Assembly (NCBI GenBank): GCA_005406025.1
Contig: BGZK01001338.1
Location: 62,001-126,000 of the forward strand
Origin: Eumeta japonica
Taxonomy: Eukaryota; Arthropoda; Insecta; Lepidoptera; Psychidae
Length of the DNA: 64,000 bases
Direction: 5' to 3'
The notes beneath the pieces were generated by a model. That model worked only from the letters and a program-made list of their open reading frames with translations, was not told the DNA's origin and did not search any database. A program made the position numbers and the translations under genes. Below, in pieces: positions 39,601 through 52,119 of this stretch (position 1 is its first letter; each line of letters begins with the position of its first letter).

Positions 39601-40960
39601 AATCGTCCGTGTATAAAAAGGATGTCCAACTTTTTTCTTTATTGTAATATATCTTAGAGCAGAATTAATTATGTGGAGTTGGTCTCTTCTTAAAAGATGA
39701 CCGTAGTAGCATATTCTTCTAACTTTGATGATTTTGGTGATTGTTTTTCCTTGGAGGATTTCTTATGTTTTCAGTCTAGGTTGATTTCTTGCGGCTTGTA
39801 ATATGTCTTTCAGGATCGCTCTTTCATACTGTCTCAGTCTTGATCTATTTGATTTGGTTAGTGCTACTACAGTCAGACCTTATCATGGAGGAAGAGATCA
39901 CCATTTTGTAAGTCAACTTGGCGATTTTCTAGTGCATTTTGGCCTTCTTGATGAAAGGAATGAGACCTTTTCCATTGCGGATTGCTTGTTTACATCTTAC
40001 CTTTATCGTGTCCTTCCGACTCAGCTCTGAGATTAGGTGCGTACACAGATATTTATTGTATCCACGGGAGTGATTAGCACTCTATTTATTTCCTGTGTCT
40101 GTTTGGCTATGCTTTTGTTGATTGGATCTCTGACTAACATCTTGGTCTTAGTTTCATTTAATTTTAAGCCCACAGACATTAGGAGTTCTTTTAAGTTCTT
40201 CATTATATTAGTAAGAATTGTGATGCTTTTGCTTGTAATAATAACGTCGTCCGCGAATGGTAGTATAACGGGGAGATTAATTTCTGCATCTTGATCCAAC
40301 CTTACTACACTGACTAACTTCTCTAAAGTTCTAAGACGTCGTCCAGGACAATGGCAAAAAGCCCAAATGAGAGTGGACATCCTTGTTTGACACCTTTTCC
40401 TTTGGTGATATTTTAAGTATTTTGGCCACACCATAGGATTGACGTGTGTTCTTTGAGACAAGACATGATTCTGTTGGCTAAAGTAATGTGGACCCTTGTT
40501 CTCAGAATATCATATAGAGCACAAAACTCTACCGAATCAAATGCTTTTTCTGTGTCGAGTTGCAGTACATACACGGGCTTGCCGGCCTTCCATTTCTCAT
40601 CTAAAATTCGTCTAACTACAAATATGTGATCGTCCAGCGATCTGTAACTGGTAAAGGGCGCTTGATAATTGCCCATAGCTTCTATTTCTTTGCCTAAAGT
40701 TTTAAAAGGTAGGAGGCATAAATTCTATAGCCTACATTGCAGACTGATATCTTTATATAATAATTTATGGAGTGTGGTTTAGCGTTTTTGGGGATTGGAA
40801 TTTGAATTATCTCCACCCATTCTTGCGGAAAGGAGTTGCTTTCACATGCTTTTCCGGTGATTTTTGTCACTTGTTCTACAAATACCTCTGGCGCATGCTG
40901 GTTTAATTCAATAACCATTTGATCCGGGCCCAAATAATTTTTAGCCTAGATTAAATGATT
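39601..40960 (-). pseudogene. Non-LTR retrotransposon reverse transcriptase relic
   Basis: Minus-strand frames, shifted against each other, give reverse transcriptase blocks in the correct order. GPDQMVIELNQHAPEV leads into PKNAKPHSINYYIKISVCNV. Motif A follows as VLQLDTEKAFDSVEF, motif B as KGKGVKQGCPLSFG (in another frame), and motif C as LPFADDVIITSK. A connection region reads MSVGLKLNETKTKM. Beyond it, ERAILKDILQAARNQPR and ICYYGHLLRRDQLHII resemble the post-reverse-transcriptase region of LINEs. Several stops and frameshifts interrupt it, and no endonuclease domain is visible upstream. Catalytic Asp residues of motifs A and C are retained in sequence, but the copy cannot make a full protein. 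Clade not assigned. Confidence 0.88.
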
Positions 40961-41627
40961 CGTTAATCATTAAACTGGCTCTTACGTATGTTAAATGTTC
41001 AGAATAATATGGAAGAAAATTAATTAGAAAAAAAAAATACTATCAAATCATAACCAATAATTAACCAATGATCATAATTAAACAATTTTATTATAATAAA
41101 AATAATCCAACCCTTCTACAATAAAATTAATTATAAGATAACAGTATAAAGTGATCTATCTACGATATATTCATTGATAATAATTTTATAACGACGGTAT
41201 ATTAGGTAAACTTGAAAATATTTAATTTCAAAAACCATAGCAACCATTTTTATGCAGTTTTGAACGTGCAACAAATACAGTATTGATTATTTTGCTGCAC
41301 CCCATTTTCCCCACGCGGCGGTTTCATTGTGCTATACCCTCCCGCGATCCCCCTGTATTCGTCCCGCCGCCACCCGTTCACTCGCTGGCATGCGTCGGCG
41401 CATGGCCCGGAACAATACTGTGACCTCCGACAACGGAGCATAACGACGATCTAGCGTTCACTGGCGTGGACCCATTCATTCGGTAATTACACAATTTTGA
41501 AACATCCAAGCCGAATTCATTTCAACTCAATATCATAGCAATGTTTAACGATTGTGTTGCTAATGAAAAGTATTAACATTTTTGTGGTCTCGAATATTCA
41601 TTTTTTATCGCAACTTTTTTTACTGCA
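40961..41627. other. Intronic sequence
   Basis: AT-rich, then a GC-rich patch at about 41290-41470 with no recognisable coding content. Confidence 0.5.
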
Positions 41628-41990
41628 AAGTTGAAAACCAGCTAGGTGCGAGACGGACTAACGCACTGCGAGTTCTGTAAATTCTGTACTACCATTTATA
41701 TTTTAACCAAAAAAGAAAATAGTTTTTTTTTAATACATCTCGAGATCCTTAGGGCAAGCCCGACCCAAACTTTTTTTATATCTGTTATTTACTTTTACTG
41801 TTCGCACTATAATCACGCCCAGTTTGACGCTCATAAGTATTACCACTTTTGCGATAAAAAAAAAAAAGTTACAAAAACACGTGCTTTTTGTATGGTTAAT
41901 GTTAACTCCTTAATTTTTTGCTATTGATTTATTTTATTTTTCGTTAAGAAGTTCGGCATAACAACATATAGTATCTCCTGAGAAAATTTT
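41628..41990 (-). repeat. Dispersed ACGGAACC repeat, copy F (partial)
   Basis: AAAACCAGCTAGGTGCGAGA and ACGCACTGCGAGTTCTGTAA match, in reverse orientation, the tail end of the family seen at 12455-13117 (AAACCAGACAAGTGCGAGTC). The far end is not clear. Confidence 0.5.
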
Positions 41991-43804
41991 AACTAGGTAA
42001 CTATTACACTTCAAATTACTCAGCCCTTTATAGGTAGAACAGAGACACGACGATTGTACACTTAGTTATAGACCCCCCGGTGGCATCCTTCGGGTAGGAA
42101 ATCGCAAAAAATGTACCAGTTACATTACCATTACATAACCACATTCGATAAGTCATCCGTCACGGTGCAAGCCGGCACATCACAATAATTTACCCGGTAT
42201 CATCCCGTAGCATTATCTCGGTCTCAAGGCCCGCCGTAATCGGCGACTCCGTCCGCGCCAGCGCCGGCGCCGCGCGGAACAACGGACGCCATGTCATCGG
42301 CGATAAATCATGTAATGGCTTATGTAAATTCTCGTTTCTCGCTATTGTGGCGAATTAAACAATGTTGTCAAAGATAAATTATCGTAAAAAATCAACTGCG
42401 TGCGTATCGTATTAAAGTGATTAGCGTGTTTTTATTTATTGTAATTTCAAATTTCTCACGCACTGTATTACAAGCATTCAACATATATTCACATGTCATT
42501 CAATATTTCATAGCATAATTTTAACATACGCCGATCAATAATAAAGGGGACCCGAGCAAACGTGACACGTATATGTAGATTTAAGGAGCCGCTGACGACT
42601 TGAAATGTAGCGTTTATTTAGTAAAATGTATATTATTTAACAAGTGATCGTTTGTTTTCTTATAATATTTGCAACAACACAGGATGCGAGCCTTTATGTA
42701 AAAGTCAAGATGGCCGCCTCAAAATATTACGTTCTCGAAGCGGAGAATATTTCAAGATCGATATCAAATGCAAAGCTCGACACGAACATTTCAAATGATA
42801 CATATACACACATTGTTTTATTACGCTAGTACGACAAGAAAAAATGTGGGTATATTTTCAAGGCATATTTACTGACGTGGCCCGCATTCGTGCCTAATCA
42901 TATCAAAACGAAAATCCGGCGCGTCTGCTTCTTTCTCTCTTTCAGTAAAAAAAAACAGAATACTTAATTTTAAACAAGTCTTGCACAAATAAATAGTCCG
43001 TCTATGACACGCATCTTATAGGTTTACGTAAATTTAACGATATTAACTAATAAAAATAAAAGTTGAATGAAATGGCAGGATGTATGTTTTCCATTTTCCT
43101 TATGAAGCGTTATCAATAATGAAAAAAAATAAGAAATACTAATAGATTTTAAAAAATTTTAAATTATTTTGTCAATTTCAAATTCAGTAAAAGCATTTTT
43201 TTTTAAATGAGTAATAATTTTAAATTGCTTCGGTCTTCGGATAATTAAATATTACTCCCAACATTTGAGGGAAGATGTTGGGGGAAAATAGAGGGAGATG
43301 ATTTTACAGTTCTACTCTGATTCCTGATAAGATAATAAACTATGAAAAAAAACAAACTCCTCGTAAGAGTAAAACGTAAAAACTTTGATCGGTGGCCCTA
43401 AATTTATAATTATGCACGCCTGACCGAAATACCGAAGCAATCATAAACTCTATCTGTTTACGACACACGTTCGACCGTAATCGCGACCGGGACTTCTTCG
43501 AACGCCTTTATCTGGCGATACGCGAACCACCTGTTGGTCGGTCGCGGCGCCTTATCGCCCCGGCGCACGAGTTCGCGTGTCTTCGCCCCAATCAATTAGC
43601 GGGCTTGTCGAGCGCCGCGCTGCCACTTCCGTTTCCGAACGCGTTTAGGCGCTTCCGGCGAGGCCCCGCCGCGACAGGAAAAGCGCTTCGGTCTGGTCCG
43701 CCCTCCCCCCTTTTGTTTCGAAGAATCGACTGCGTATGGAACTGATTGTTTAGTAATAATTAATCAATGTCCTATCGGGTCCTAGGGTTTGCACAATCTT
43801 TATG
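41991..43804. other. Intronic sequence with GC-rich islands
   Basis: GC-rich islands at about 42170-42300 and 43460-43710 stand in AT-rich DNA. No exon was recognised in either. Confidence 0.45.
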
Positions 43805-44235
43805 ATATTTTTTACGGAACCATAACTGTGATTCCTTTGTGCACTTTTATAGTCGCTTCGATGTCGGTCTGTCTGTCTATCCCGACACTTTCTCCAAGAA
43901 TCGGTAGAGATATCAAGTTGAAGTTAATATAAAATACGCCTAAAGGTCCCTTAAAAGGCCCTTTGAAAGCGTAAAAATTTCAGGTTTTAAATCAACGCAA
44001 TCAAAAGATACTGCAATTTTGTCATATATTTTGATACGCACAAATTGACTCATGAAAACCTATGAAGTATCCTACTTCATGTTGGCCTAGAAACATGAAA
44101 TTTGGTAAAAAGCAAGGTCCCATAACACACGCAAAGGAAAAAATTAGAATTATTCGTTTGTAACTACATAACATTAAAAAGAAATCCGATTACAAACTGA
44201 ACATACAAAATATACAAGTTTTTTTTTGAAATATT
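43805..44235 (+). repeat. Dispersed ACGGAACC repeat, copy E (3'-truncated)
   Basis: The head TTTTACGGAACCATAACTGT is followed by GTCGGTCTGTCTGTCT. Internal blocks AATCAACGCAATCAAAAGAT and GGCCTAGAAACATGAAATTT match copies A and C. The tail (TGCGAGTCC plus T-run) is missing. Confidence 0.65.
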
Positions 44236-46771
44236 AAAAATTAAAACAGCACGGCAGAAATGAAAACTTCTTTGGCAATCGCAATCAATTTAAATATATT
44301 GTAAATATTAAATTAATAAAGACAATTATTACGTGTGAATTGAATATACTAAACACAAGGGCACAACAGCGAAGAGCAGCCGACTGTATTTTTCTCGCTC
44401 GGGTACACTCAGCGGTCCCGAGTTCACCCGATCGAGCCTTTCACCTCCGAGCGTGACGAACCAGCCTAACTTACCACCTACAAAAATCTGTGTGCGGTGC
44501 GCCAAAGAAGTTTTCACTTAAAATCATATCTGTAATGATTTTTGAAAAATAAATTGGAATTTATTGATAGAGAAGTTTACATTTACGTCATCAAAACATC
44601 TTTTCATATTTTATTTTTGCGATATCTCAAAATCTATATGAGCGTTTCAGTTTAAAGCCAAGAAATAGAAATCAAATAGATTCCGCAAATCGGATGATAA
44701 TCGGTTAATTAATTGTAAAGTTGTAACAACTTTACACGCAGGGAGACCCTCACGTACTAAACAGACATAAAAGTCACCTTGGAAATAGTCAGAATGGCTT
44801 CCTAGGACCTTAAAACGTCGACTCACGCTGAAAACTCGATCTTCGAAAATGAGACTGAAACACATCTTTTAGAATCTTGCGAAATTTTCAATTTCCTTGG
44901 CGGAGAATCAGTAAAATAATAACCGAAACCCTTTTCGGAAATGAATGAAGTACCTATCGAAATGAAATTAAAGATAAAAAAAACGGCTCTTATCGATCAG
45001 ACGTTAATTTTATCCGAGTCCATAACGGTGTTAGTGAATTAGGTAATTTTATCGTACGTATGTGGAGCCGGCGATAATGAATAATTCGTACTTAATATAG
45101 CCTTACTTCATGAAGCGATAGTGCGTTATCAGTACACGTACCGAATAAAATAACGAATAGCGAGTCAAGTCTGGCTACCGGATATTTTAAATGGATCCCG
45201 TAGAGATGCTTTAATGGTTACAAGACAGCGGATAGATAGTTTAAAAATTTACAGATCTGAATATAAAATTATTGTATAAATCGAAATAGAAAAGTTATGT
45301 AATATAACCGAAAACGATAATCGTCAATTTGAAGAGTTTCATAAGCGAGATATTAGGTACGTGCTTCCCAAAGCTAAAAATACTAAAGTTCAATTCGCAA
45401 AAATAGACGGTCTTACTGTTATACAAACCTTATCCATTTGCACTAACGATACATAATTATATAAGTATGTATTACACGTATACAAGTATACTTTGTATAC
45501 AGAAGTGTAACTATTTTGTATGTGTAATTTGTTGTAAAATAGAAAATAATTCAATTTCAAATTAATAAAGGTAGTATGCTCATATAAACTGACATACAAT
45601 GTTCACGCCAACATCAATGGCCGAACGAATTTGCAGTGGTCATAGTACCGTTCAACACCTTTTGAAAACATTTTAATTATAACCAAGCAACAAATCGATG
45701 GACATGTAAACGGTCTTTTCACCGCATTCACGCAATTAAACGTCGTTTCGGCCTACGACCGAGAAACGGATTAAAATGAAAAAAAAAAATGAAAACCGTT
45801 TTTTTTTTTAAATACGGTCGAACAAAGCGACACACACGTGTGTGCCTTACCCCCGGCGCGCCGCGCTCGTACGTCGAGTGTGGATCACACGCAGAGATCT
45901 CCCGAACTGTTTTTGCTCCTCGCACAACTGTACCGTGCGTGCGCGTGTGCGTCGAAAGAAAAGGAAAAAAAAACGAATCATATGTTCGAACAGGGGAAAA
46001 GACTTGGAACAGCTGAGCGGGCGCAGTTCGTCGCGACACGCTCGATGTGTCGAAATCGAAATAAAATTACTGGGAATTAACGAGCGCGAACGATAAGACG
46101 TACCTAACGTAAAATGTACGATTTCGTCTACGATATTACAGTTAGTTTGCATACAACATTTATTCCCAATAATGTTTTGGCGGGTGTCGGTCGCGAAATT
46201 CGTTATGACCTTCCATTGCTTTAAAAATTATTTTAATACAATGACATATTTTGTATTACAGTAACAAGATATCATGTACTAAAAAATACTAATCCTTAAG
46301 AGATCAAACAAACAAAATTTTCACATCAAAAACTGAATAGAATATTAAGAAAACCTTATCAAGTTGCTATACTCAACAAACATATAAAAAGATTTTCGAT
46401 TTTGAAAATAAATTTACTAATCTTTTGTGATTCTCCTATCATTCTATTGTAATTAATGTACGTAAAAATAAATAATTTAATTAACAAAATTCAGATTTTT
46501 CTTAATAAAAAATATATTGGAGAATATTTCATAAGTTAGCATATGAAACAAAAAAAAATGAGTTCTTAGTTTGCTTCAAATTTAATCTTAATGAGAAGTT
46601 ATTTGAAATTCTTCCAAACCGGGAATAAATCAGATGAACCACATCTTTAAATACGTTTTTCAGGTAGATACTACATAAATACCGAGAAAATAATAAAAGT
46701 CTCGCCCTCATTACCTTTCGAAAGCGATTATCAAAAGCCTACAAATTATACATTAATGACAATGCGCTGAC
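44236..46771. other. Intronic sequence just downstream of the RRM exon
   Basis: A GC-richer segment lies at 44340-44520. A CpG-rich island lies at about 45830-46180, within 1 kb of the RRM exon. Short frames on both strands of the island are open, but none resembles a known protein. The island's nearness to the exon suggests regulatory sequence, by inference. Confidence 0.4.
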
Positions 46772-46898
46772 CTGGTGCAAGGTTTCCCCGGGGCTTCGCT
46801 CCCAGTATTGCGAGGTTCACGTTGGCCTTCCTTCCGTCTATGATGGGGTTCGGATCCTTGCACGCGCGTTCCGCCGCTGCTCTGTCCCCCATTATAAC
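46772..46898 (-). CDS. Rbm24: RBM24/RBM38-like protein, exon encoding the C-terminal half of the RRM
   Basis: This 127-nt internal exon sits between a TTTACAG acceptor preceded by a pyrimidine-containing tract and a GTCAGC donor. It reads 42 codons in phase 0 starting VIMGD and ends with one extra base (phase 1). Recognisable blocks are [14 protein letters not shown] (RRM helix 2), [14 protein letters not shown] (strand 4) and [11 protein letters not shown] (post-RRM linker). These are near-identical to the RBM24/RBM38 family as I know it. The exon starts inside the RNP1 octamer, so the preceding exon should end with RGYGF, as in vertebrate RBM24. IL in place of the vertebrate YL, and RGNLAP after the RRM, agree with insect members from memory. 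The protein is expected to bind GU-rich RNA. The donor has C at +3, unlike the usual GTRAGT, so it may be weak. Identity as a true exon is very likely; the exact orthologue name is less certain. Confidence 0.92.
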
Positions 46899-47659
46899 CT
46901 GTAAATTGATACTTCTATTAGAATTTATGGAAGAAGCTTTTACAGAAAAGAAAGCTTCAAATATTCAAGAAGTAATTTATAAAAAAAAAAACCAACAACT
47001 ATTTGAAATGTAGACCGCAGAGGATGCAAGGAATGGACACACATAGATATTTTTTTTTTATCGAGCTATGGATACCGCGTTTCATTTCAACGGCGCGGCC
47101 GCTCAAATAATTTGTCCTGCGCTACATAAACGCGGCACAGCTGTTTAATGTTTGTACGGCTTAAACGGCGAGGACCGCTGACTTGAAGCGACGTGCGCGG
47201 CCACGGTCCACAAATTGTACACATTTCTGCTGGTTAAAATATCGAATGTTAGAAATACGTATCCAAGACAGAGAGGGGTGTAGACGTTTGGGATTTTTAG
47301 AACCGGTCATTTACAACGTTAATAAAAAAAATATATAATTATGAAATGATATCTATCGATATCTAACATTTTGTGAGAACAGTGTCACAATGATGTGCGC
47401 GGGATCACATCGAGATGCATGTAACGTTAGAAGATTCCCAGTTGATCATTTTTTATGGCCGTCGTTATCGCCTCGCCGGTGGCGTTCACCCACTGATGAG
47501 GCTTGACTTACGCAAGTGCTTGTAACTACGTGGACAGGCTGGAAAAAAGGTTGACCGTACGTAATGCGAAACCGCTACCGGCCGGTATGTCGTCGTAGTC
47601 TCGTTTATCGCTTTTTTAAAAATAGGCACTAGTCATCACGTTTGATGAGGTTGATGTTC
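46899..47659. other. Intronic sequence upstream of the RRM exon
   Basis: On the minus strand this holds the acceptor of the RRM exon. GC-rich patches lie at about 47085-47210 and 47455-47600. No upstream RRM exon was found. Confidence 0.5.
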
Positions 47660-47990
47660 ATCCGTTTTGATCATGTCGCAAGAAGAGAGGGGTATGTATA
47701 AAACAGTTTTAATTTCACAACGAAGGAGGTAGAACGCCATTGCAAATCGAACAATATTGAAGGTGTTCGACGATTCTTGCCCGACTGCATTAAATATTGG
47801 TCGAAAAAATTTTTACAAGGCCGTGTCTGCCTCGATGACGACCCCCGTAATGGGGCGACTCCTGTCGGTCGTCACCGACAAATCACTAAGGGACGCGTAA
47901 ACAAAAGGATGAATCAATATTTAAGAACCTCAAGGTCAGCGCATTTTAGATCCCTAAAAGGACTCTGTACGCCGTGGAGTGAAGTATGAC
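47660..47990 (+). pseudogene. mariner-like transposase N-terminal relic
   Basis: One frame gives FDDSCPTALNI. The next gives WSKKFLQGRVCLDDDPRNGA, then PVGRHRQITKGRVNKRMN. This matches the mariner DNA-binding domain pattern: a DSAPS-type box, W-x-x-x-F-x-x-GR-x-x-x-x-DDPR-x-G-x-P, then TDxNI-like text. Frameshifts separate the blocks and the catalytic domain is absent. It looks like a different copy from the relic at 21940-22345, since the two overlap little. Confidence 0.65.
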
Positions 47991-49677
47991 ATGTCTTTAT
48001 ATATTAACAGATTTAAGGAAATATAGATTGTTTTTAGAAAAACAACCTGTGATGAGACCTGCACCCTATAACGGGATCTCGAAAGTAAACAAAAATTATG
48101 ACAATAGAAAATTAAGCATGAGAATCTCGAAAGTTTAAGATTTATTCATCTGTAGGGAAATTAATGGAAACTATATTTTTGGATATGGAAAGGATACTAT
48201 TATTTTATTTCAAAATAAAATACGATTGAAAATAAAATGGACGAAATACAATTATTTCCGATTTATGCCATCGAAGAAAGATTTAAAGTAACGACGATTC
48301 TTAAAAGACAATAAAATGTTGGCAGCAGTAAACTAAGAACAAATCGAAGGATTTTTTTTGTTGGCTTACATCTTTTTACGAAGGGTCTAACAAGTGTATT
48401 TTCCTGGCGGGGAACCATATGAAGAATAAATGAAAATGTCTTCGCTCGTCTTTTCTTTCTAATGAGGCAGATTACTCATCAGCTTCCTCTCATAGTTAAA
48501 CGCTCTTATCGATTTTGCTGATGATTCTGGCGAAAGTTGTCCTCCCAACACCACCAGCTGAAGATAACATCAGAAAACCGACGATAAGTTTTTAATTATC
48601 ACACTCACTATTTGTATAGGCATTTATATGTCATATAAAATGACCGGCACGTACGGCACCCTACACAAATCCTTTCGCAAAATGACAGTGAGCACTAAGG
48701 ACAACGTTTTTGGATGTCAAGAAGTTTTGACGAGATGGATATTCAACGAATGTTTTTGAGGTTCCGGAAACCGGCTCACGCAAAAGGTTGAAACTTTTTG
48801 CTTTTATATATTTTACTTTCACAACAAAAAATAAACTATATTTTTGGATGCCAAATAGCTTTCTGTCTTTGCAAACGCTGTCAACGAAATTTCTAAAGAA
48901 AAATGGGTACACTGTTTTTTTCCCGATGATATCAAACGAAACTACACAAAACCACAGAGACTATTTTGATAAACGATAAATTTTACACTAACTCATTACC
49001 ATATCTATTTTTTTCGATTGTTATTTTTAAGAATATCTGATGCATTTAGGCATGTGGGCCGAATAAAAGTTTATGCGATCATTTCAAGTAGGCAACACCA
49101 CAGGACATTTTCATTAGAATAAACTTTTATTTTATGTTAGCAACGAGCGGTGTCGTGAACGCTCACATATAAGTTTATTAATAGAGTTAAGTCAATGTGA
49201 TGACGGCGAACATCTAGACAATTTCCATAAGGCGTGAATCGCTATGTAAATTCCTACCTTTCAACGTGCTATTTGTTTTTGTATTAAATTGAAATCGGCT
49301 ATACATGAAGAGCGCCGGTTCGTTCTGCTATTAAGGTCGGCAATGAGAACAGGCATAAGACTCGGAAACATCTATCCAGACCAAGATCCGCAGTCCGAGC
49401 GCAACGACCCGCAACTTATTAATAGCTTTCCTATAGATACTCTTTGGATGTAGATTTTGTTGCCAGAACGCAGCGAATATTTTCTTTAGAATTAGAACGC
49501 AACACACTACAGTGACCTTTCATTTGCAAAAACGAAAGAAAATTGTACATTTGTATATATTCGTTTAATTAATCTCATAAGTATTGAATTTTTATCTAGA
49601 CATTGTGGTTCTTAATAATGAAAACCATCGTGTGATTATTAGAATACAAAGCGTTGTCAATTCTATTAATAACGACT
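47991..49677. other. Intronic sequence
   Basis: AT-rich intron, no recognised exon or repeat. Confidence 0.5.
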
Positions 49678-50125
49678 TAGTCGAAGATCCGGCATTAGCA
49701 AAATGTACCCTCATCTGTTAATTGAATCAAATAATGTTTTACAGGCAGATAACAGTATTATAAATATATGAGAACAATGTCTATCACTGTAGTCCTGTGC
49801 TATCAACATTAATTACTTAATTTTTTTTATGTATACTGCAAATAATTTCACGGTAACTGCCAATTATATTTAAAATTTTGTAAATTTTACATACGCGTTG
49901 CCTATTATAACAAAGTGCAAAACATCGTATTAGAAAGTTTTATACTTGCGATGTGCAATTAGCATAAGAAGAAAAATATTAATTATTAATTAATTAACGT
50001 TAATAGCAGCGGGACAACGGTGACATTGTTTTAATAGATTTATAATATTGTTATCTGCCTTTAAAACATTATTTGATTCAATTAACAGATGAGGGTACGT
50101 TTTTCTAATGCCGGATCTTAGACTA
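49678..50125 (+). mobile_element. Long-TIR MITE, copy 2 (both ends present)
   Basis: About 448 bp. The left end TAGTCGAAGATCCGGCATTA and the complement of the right end, TAGTCTAAGATCCGGCATTA, start inverted repeats that run on through CCTCATCTGTTAATTGAATC and CAAATAATGTTTTA. Each arm is about 90-120 bp. The interior matches copy 1 (10051-10540) in reverse orientation. There is no ORF, and target-site duplication is not obvious. Non-autonomous; the transposase source is unknown. Confidence 0.88.
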
Positions 50126-52119
50126 TCTTTAACACACTGTAACTGTAGTAGAAATAATATCACGAGACTCGATAATTAACCGTTATTACGTACTTACATA
50201 AAAAACGTAGCAGTTCTAAAGTAACAAAGATCGATATCAAACACGCATAGACGATCGTGGACAAACAGGCATTTGAAGTATTTTTTTTTTTTTGATCATA
50301 TTGTTCAAATACCTTATTTCAATTAAAATAATACATATATTGAATATAATATTAATGAAACTCGCCACGAAACCCGATAAAGTAGAAACGGTGAAAGTAC
50401 CATTTCGGAAATGGTGATCACAAAAGGGCGCCGCGCGCACGTATCGATGGACAACGCAGTCGAGATTCAAACAATGGCTTATAAATGTAACATCGATTTG
50501 TGCTTCACAGGCATGGAGGTTGCGTCGATTTTCGAATACTGTTCAAATCATGACGTCGTTATTTTTAATGTTTTGTTCAAGTAATGTTACAAACACCCAA
50601 ACTTCTACGTATTACTATTATTTTTTTTTTTGTTGTTTGACAATTTAAAACGCTTATGGTGTTTGTGTATGGTGTTTTATTTGAAAGTCCCTCCAGTACA
50701 GTTGATACGTTTATGTATTCCTGAAATCACAAACAGTGTAAAGAGCAATTGTTCTTCAAATAAATAAATAAATCTCTACGACGGCCTTCCGCAAAGCAAC
50801 CAGAGCACAAGTTGTCTACCTATCAAATTTGCTTTTAATTTTCGGATATAAAATATGACAGTGATCGGGATCCAGAATACAAGGAAAATAAATTAATAAT
50901 TCCACATTTAGAGCAGTCAAAAACTCCTTTGAAACTCAGCAGACTGACGTGGACGCGATGTCGTATAAAAAATAACTTTGCTGCGAGGGCGAACGCCGAA
51001 CAGGCGACTGGTTAGCATATAATTATCTATCTGCATGCCCTCGGGTTAATAAGAGAAATTGTAATTTAAATTAGTTAAAAACAAAAGCAGCCATGTTCTA
51101 AAAACTGATTCCTTTATTCATTTTCGTCGATAAAGGCGAAAGGAAAAACCCGCTTCGTCCATTTTCTTCAGTTAAAAATAATACCCCCAAAGTGGCTAAT
51201 ATTTTTTCTTCCTCATAACGATCTATCATTTTATCGCACTATTTTATACGCTATGATTTATGAGCATTAACTCATCAAAATTTCCAAGTCTTTAGGTGCG
51301 AAAATATTGGCCATTTAACTTTTATAAATTAATAACGTAATACGAATTTACTGACAAATTATAGTTTTTATTTTATCTACATCAATTATAATAGAATTGT
51401 TCTACAGCACAAATACTATTTACGACTATCGCTATTGCTGGCCGACTTTCACAGAAAATTGAGTGAGTTGTAACTGTTTCATTTGTTTTTTATCTTAGCG
51501 GTCGTCGCATATAACTTAACTATGTGAATGATAGCAAGATACAAATTAAAAGTCCTTAAAGGTTGCATATTTCCTAGAATGACCCTTAAAGACGTCAAAT
51601 GGATGTGATGGATGAATAATATAAAAGTATTTCGTTCGTATATCTACAGAAAAATAACAATATTTTTTTTTCGGAATGCTTTTAGATTTTTTTCGAGTAC
51701 TGGACAGCTACCATTGTTATCATGTCTAAATCTCGAAGTAGCAGTCTAAAATTTAAGATAGGTATATATGAAAAAACCGAAACAAATCCAAATTAATACC
51801 CCAGCTGTTGAAGTACTTTCAAGCAAGAAATCTATTCAAGACTTTTACAAGCCCTTTTCAAGTCAAAACTGCACATCAAAGATCACAACTAGACAGACGG
51901 CTTCTATTTGATACAGGAACACTACATGTGATTTATACAACGTCATTTTATTATTTTTGTTGTAGACGATAATTTATCCTTATGCTATAAGAATATAGGG
52001 AAATTAGATATTTTCCCCAAAAATATAGACAAATTTGTCTTCAAGATAGACTACCAAGACCGACGGATCATGACCTAAAGGGCATCATAGGAGAGACACG
52101 CTTACCACAGATAAATGAA
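50126..52119. other. Intronic sequence
   Basis: AT-rich intron with no recognised feature. Confidence 0.5.

Noticed and set aside
40037..40294. 85-codon hydrophobic frame on the plus strand, membrane-protein-like
   Set aside because: It is the antisense of the reverse transcriptase FADD region.
45728..46152. Overlapping frames of 75-103 codons downstream of the RRM exon, considered as alternative RBM24 exons
   Set aside because: Translations do not match the post-RRM linker. The phase-correct exon at 4068-4137 does.
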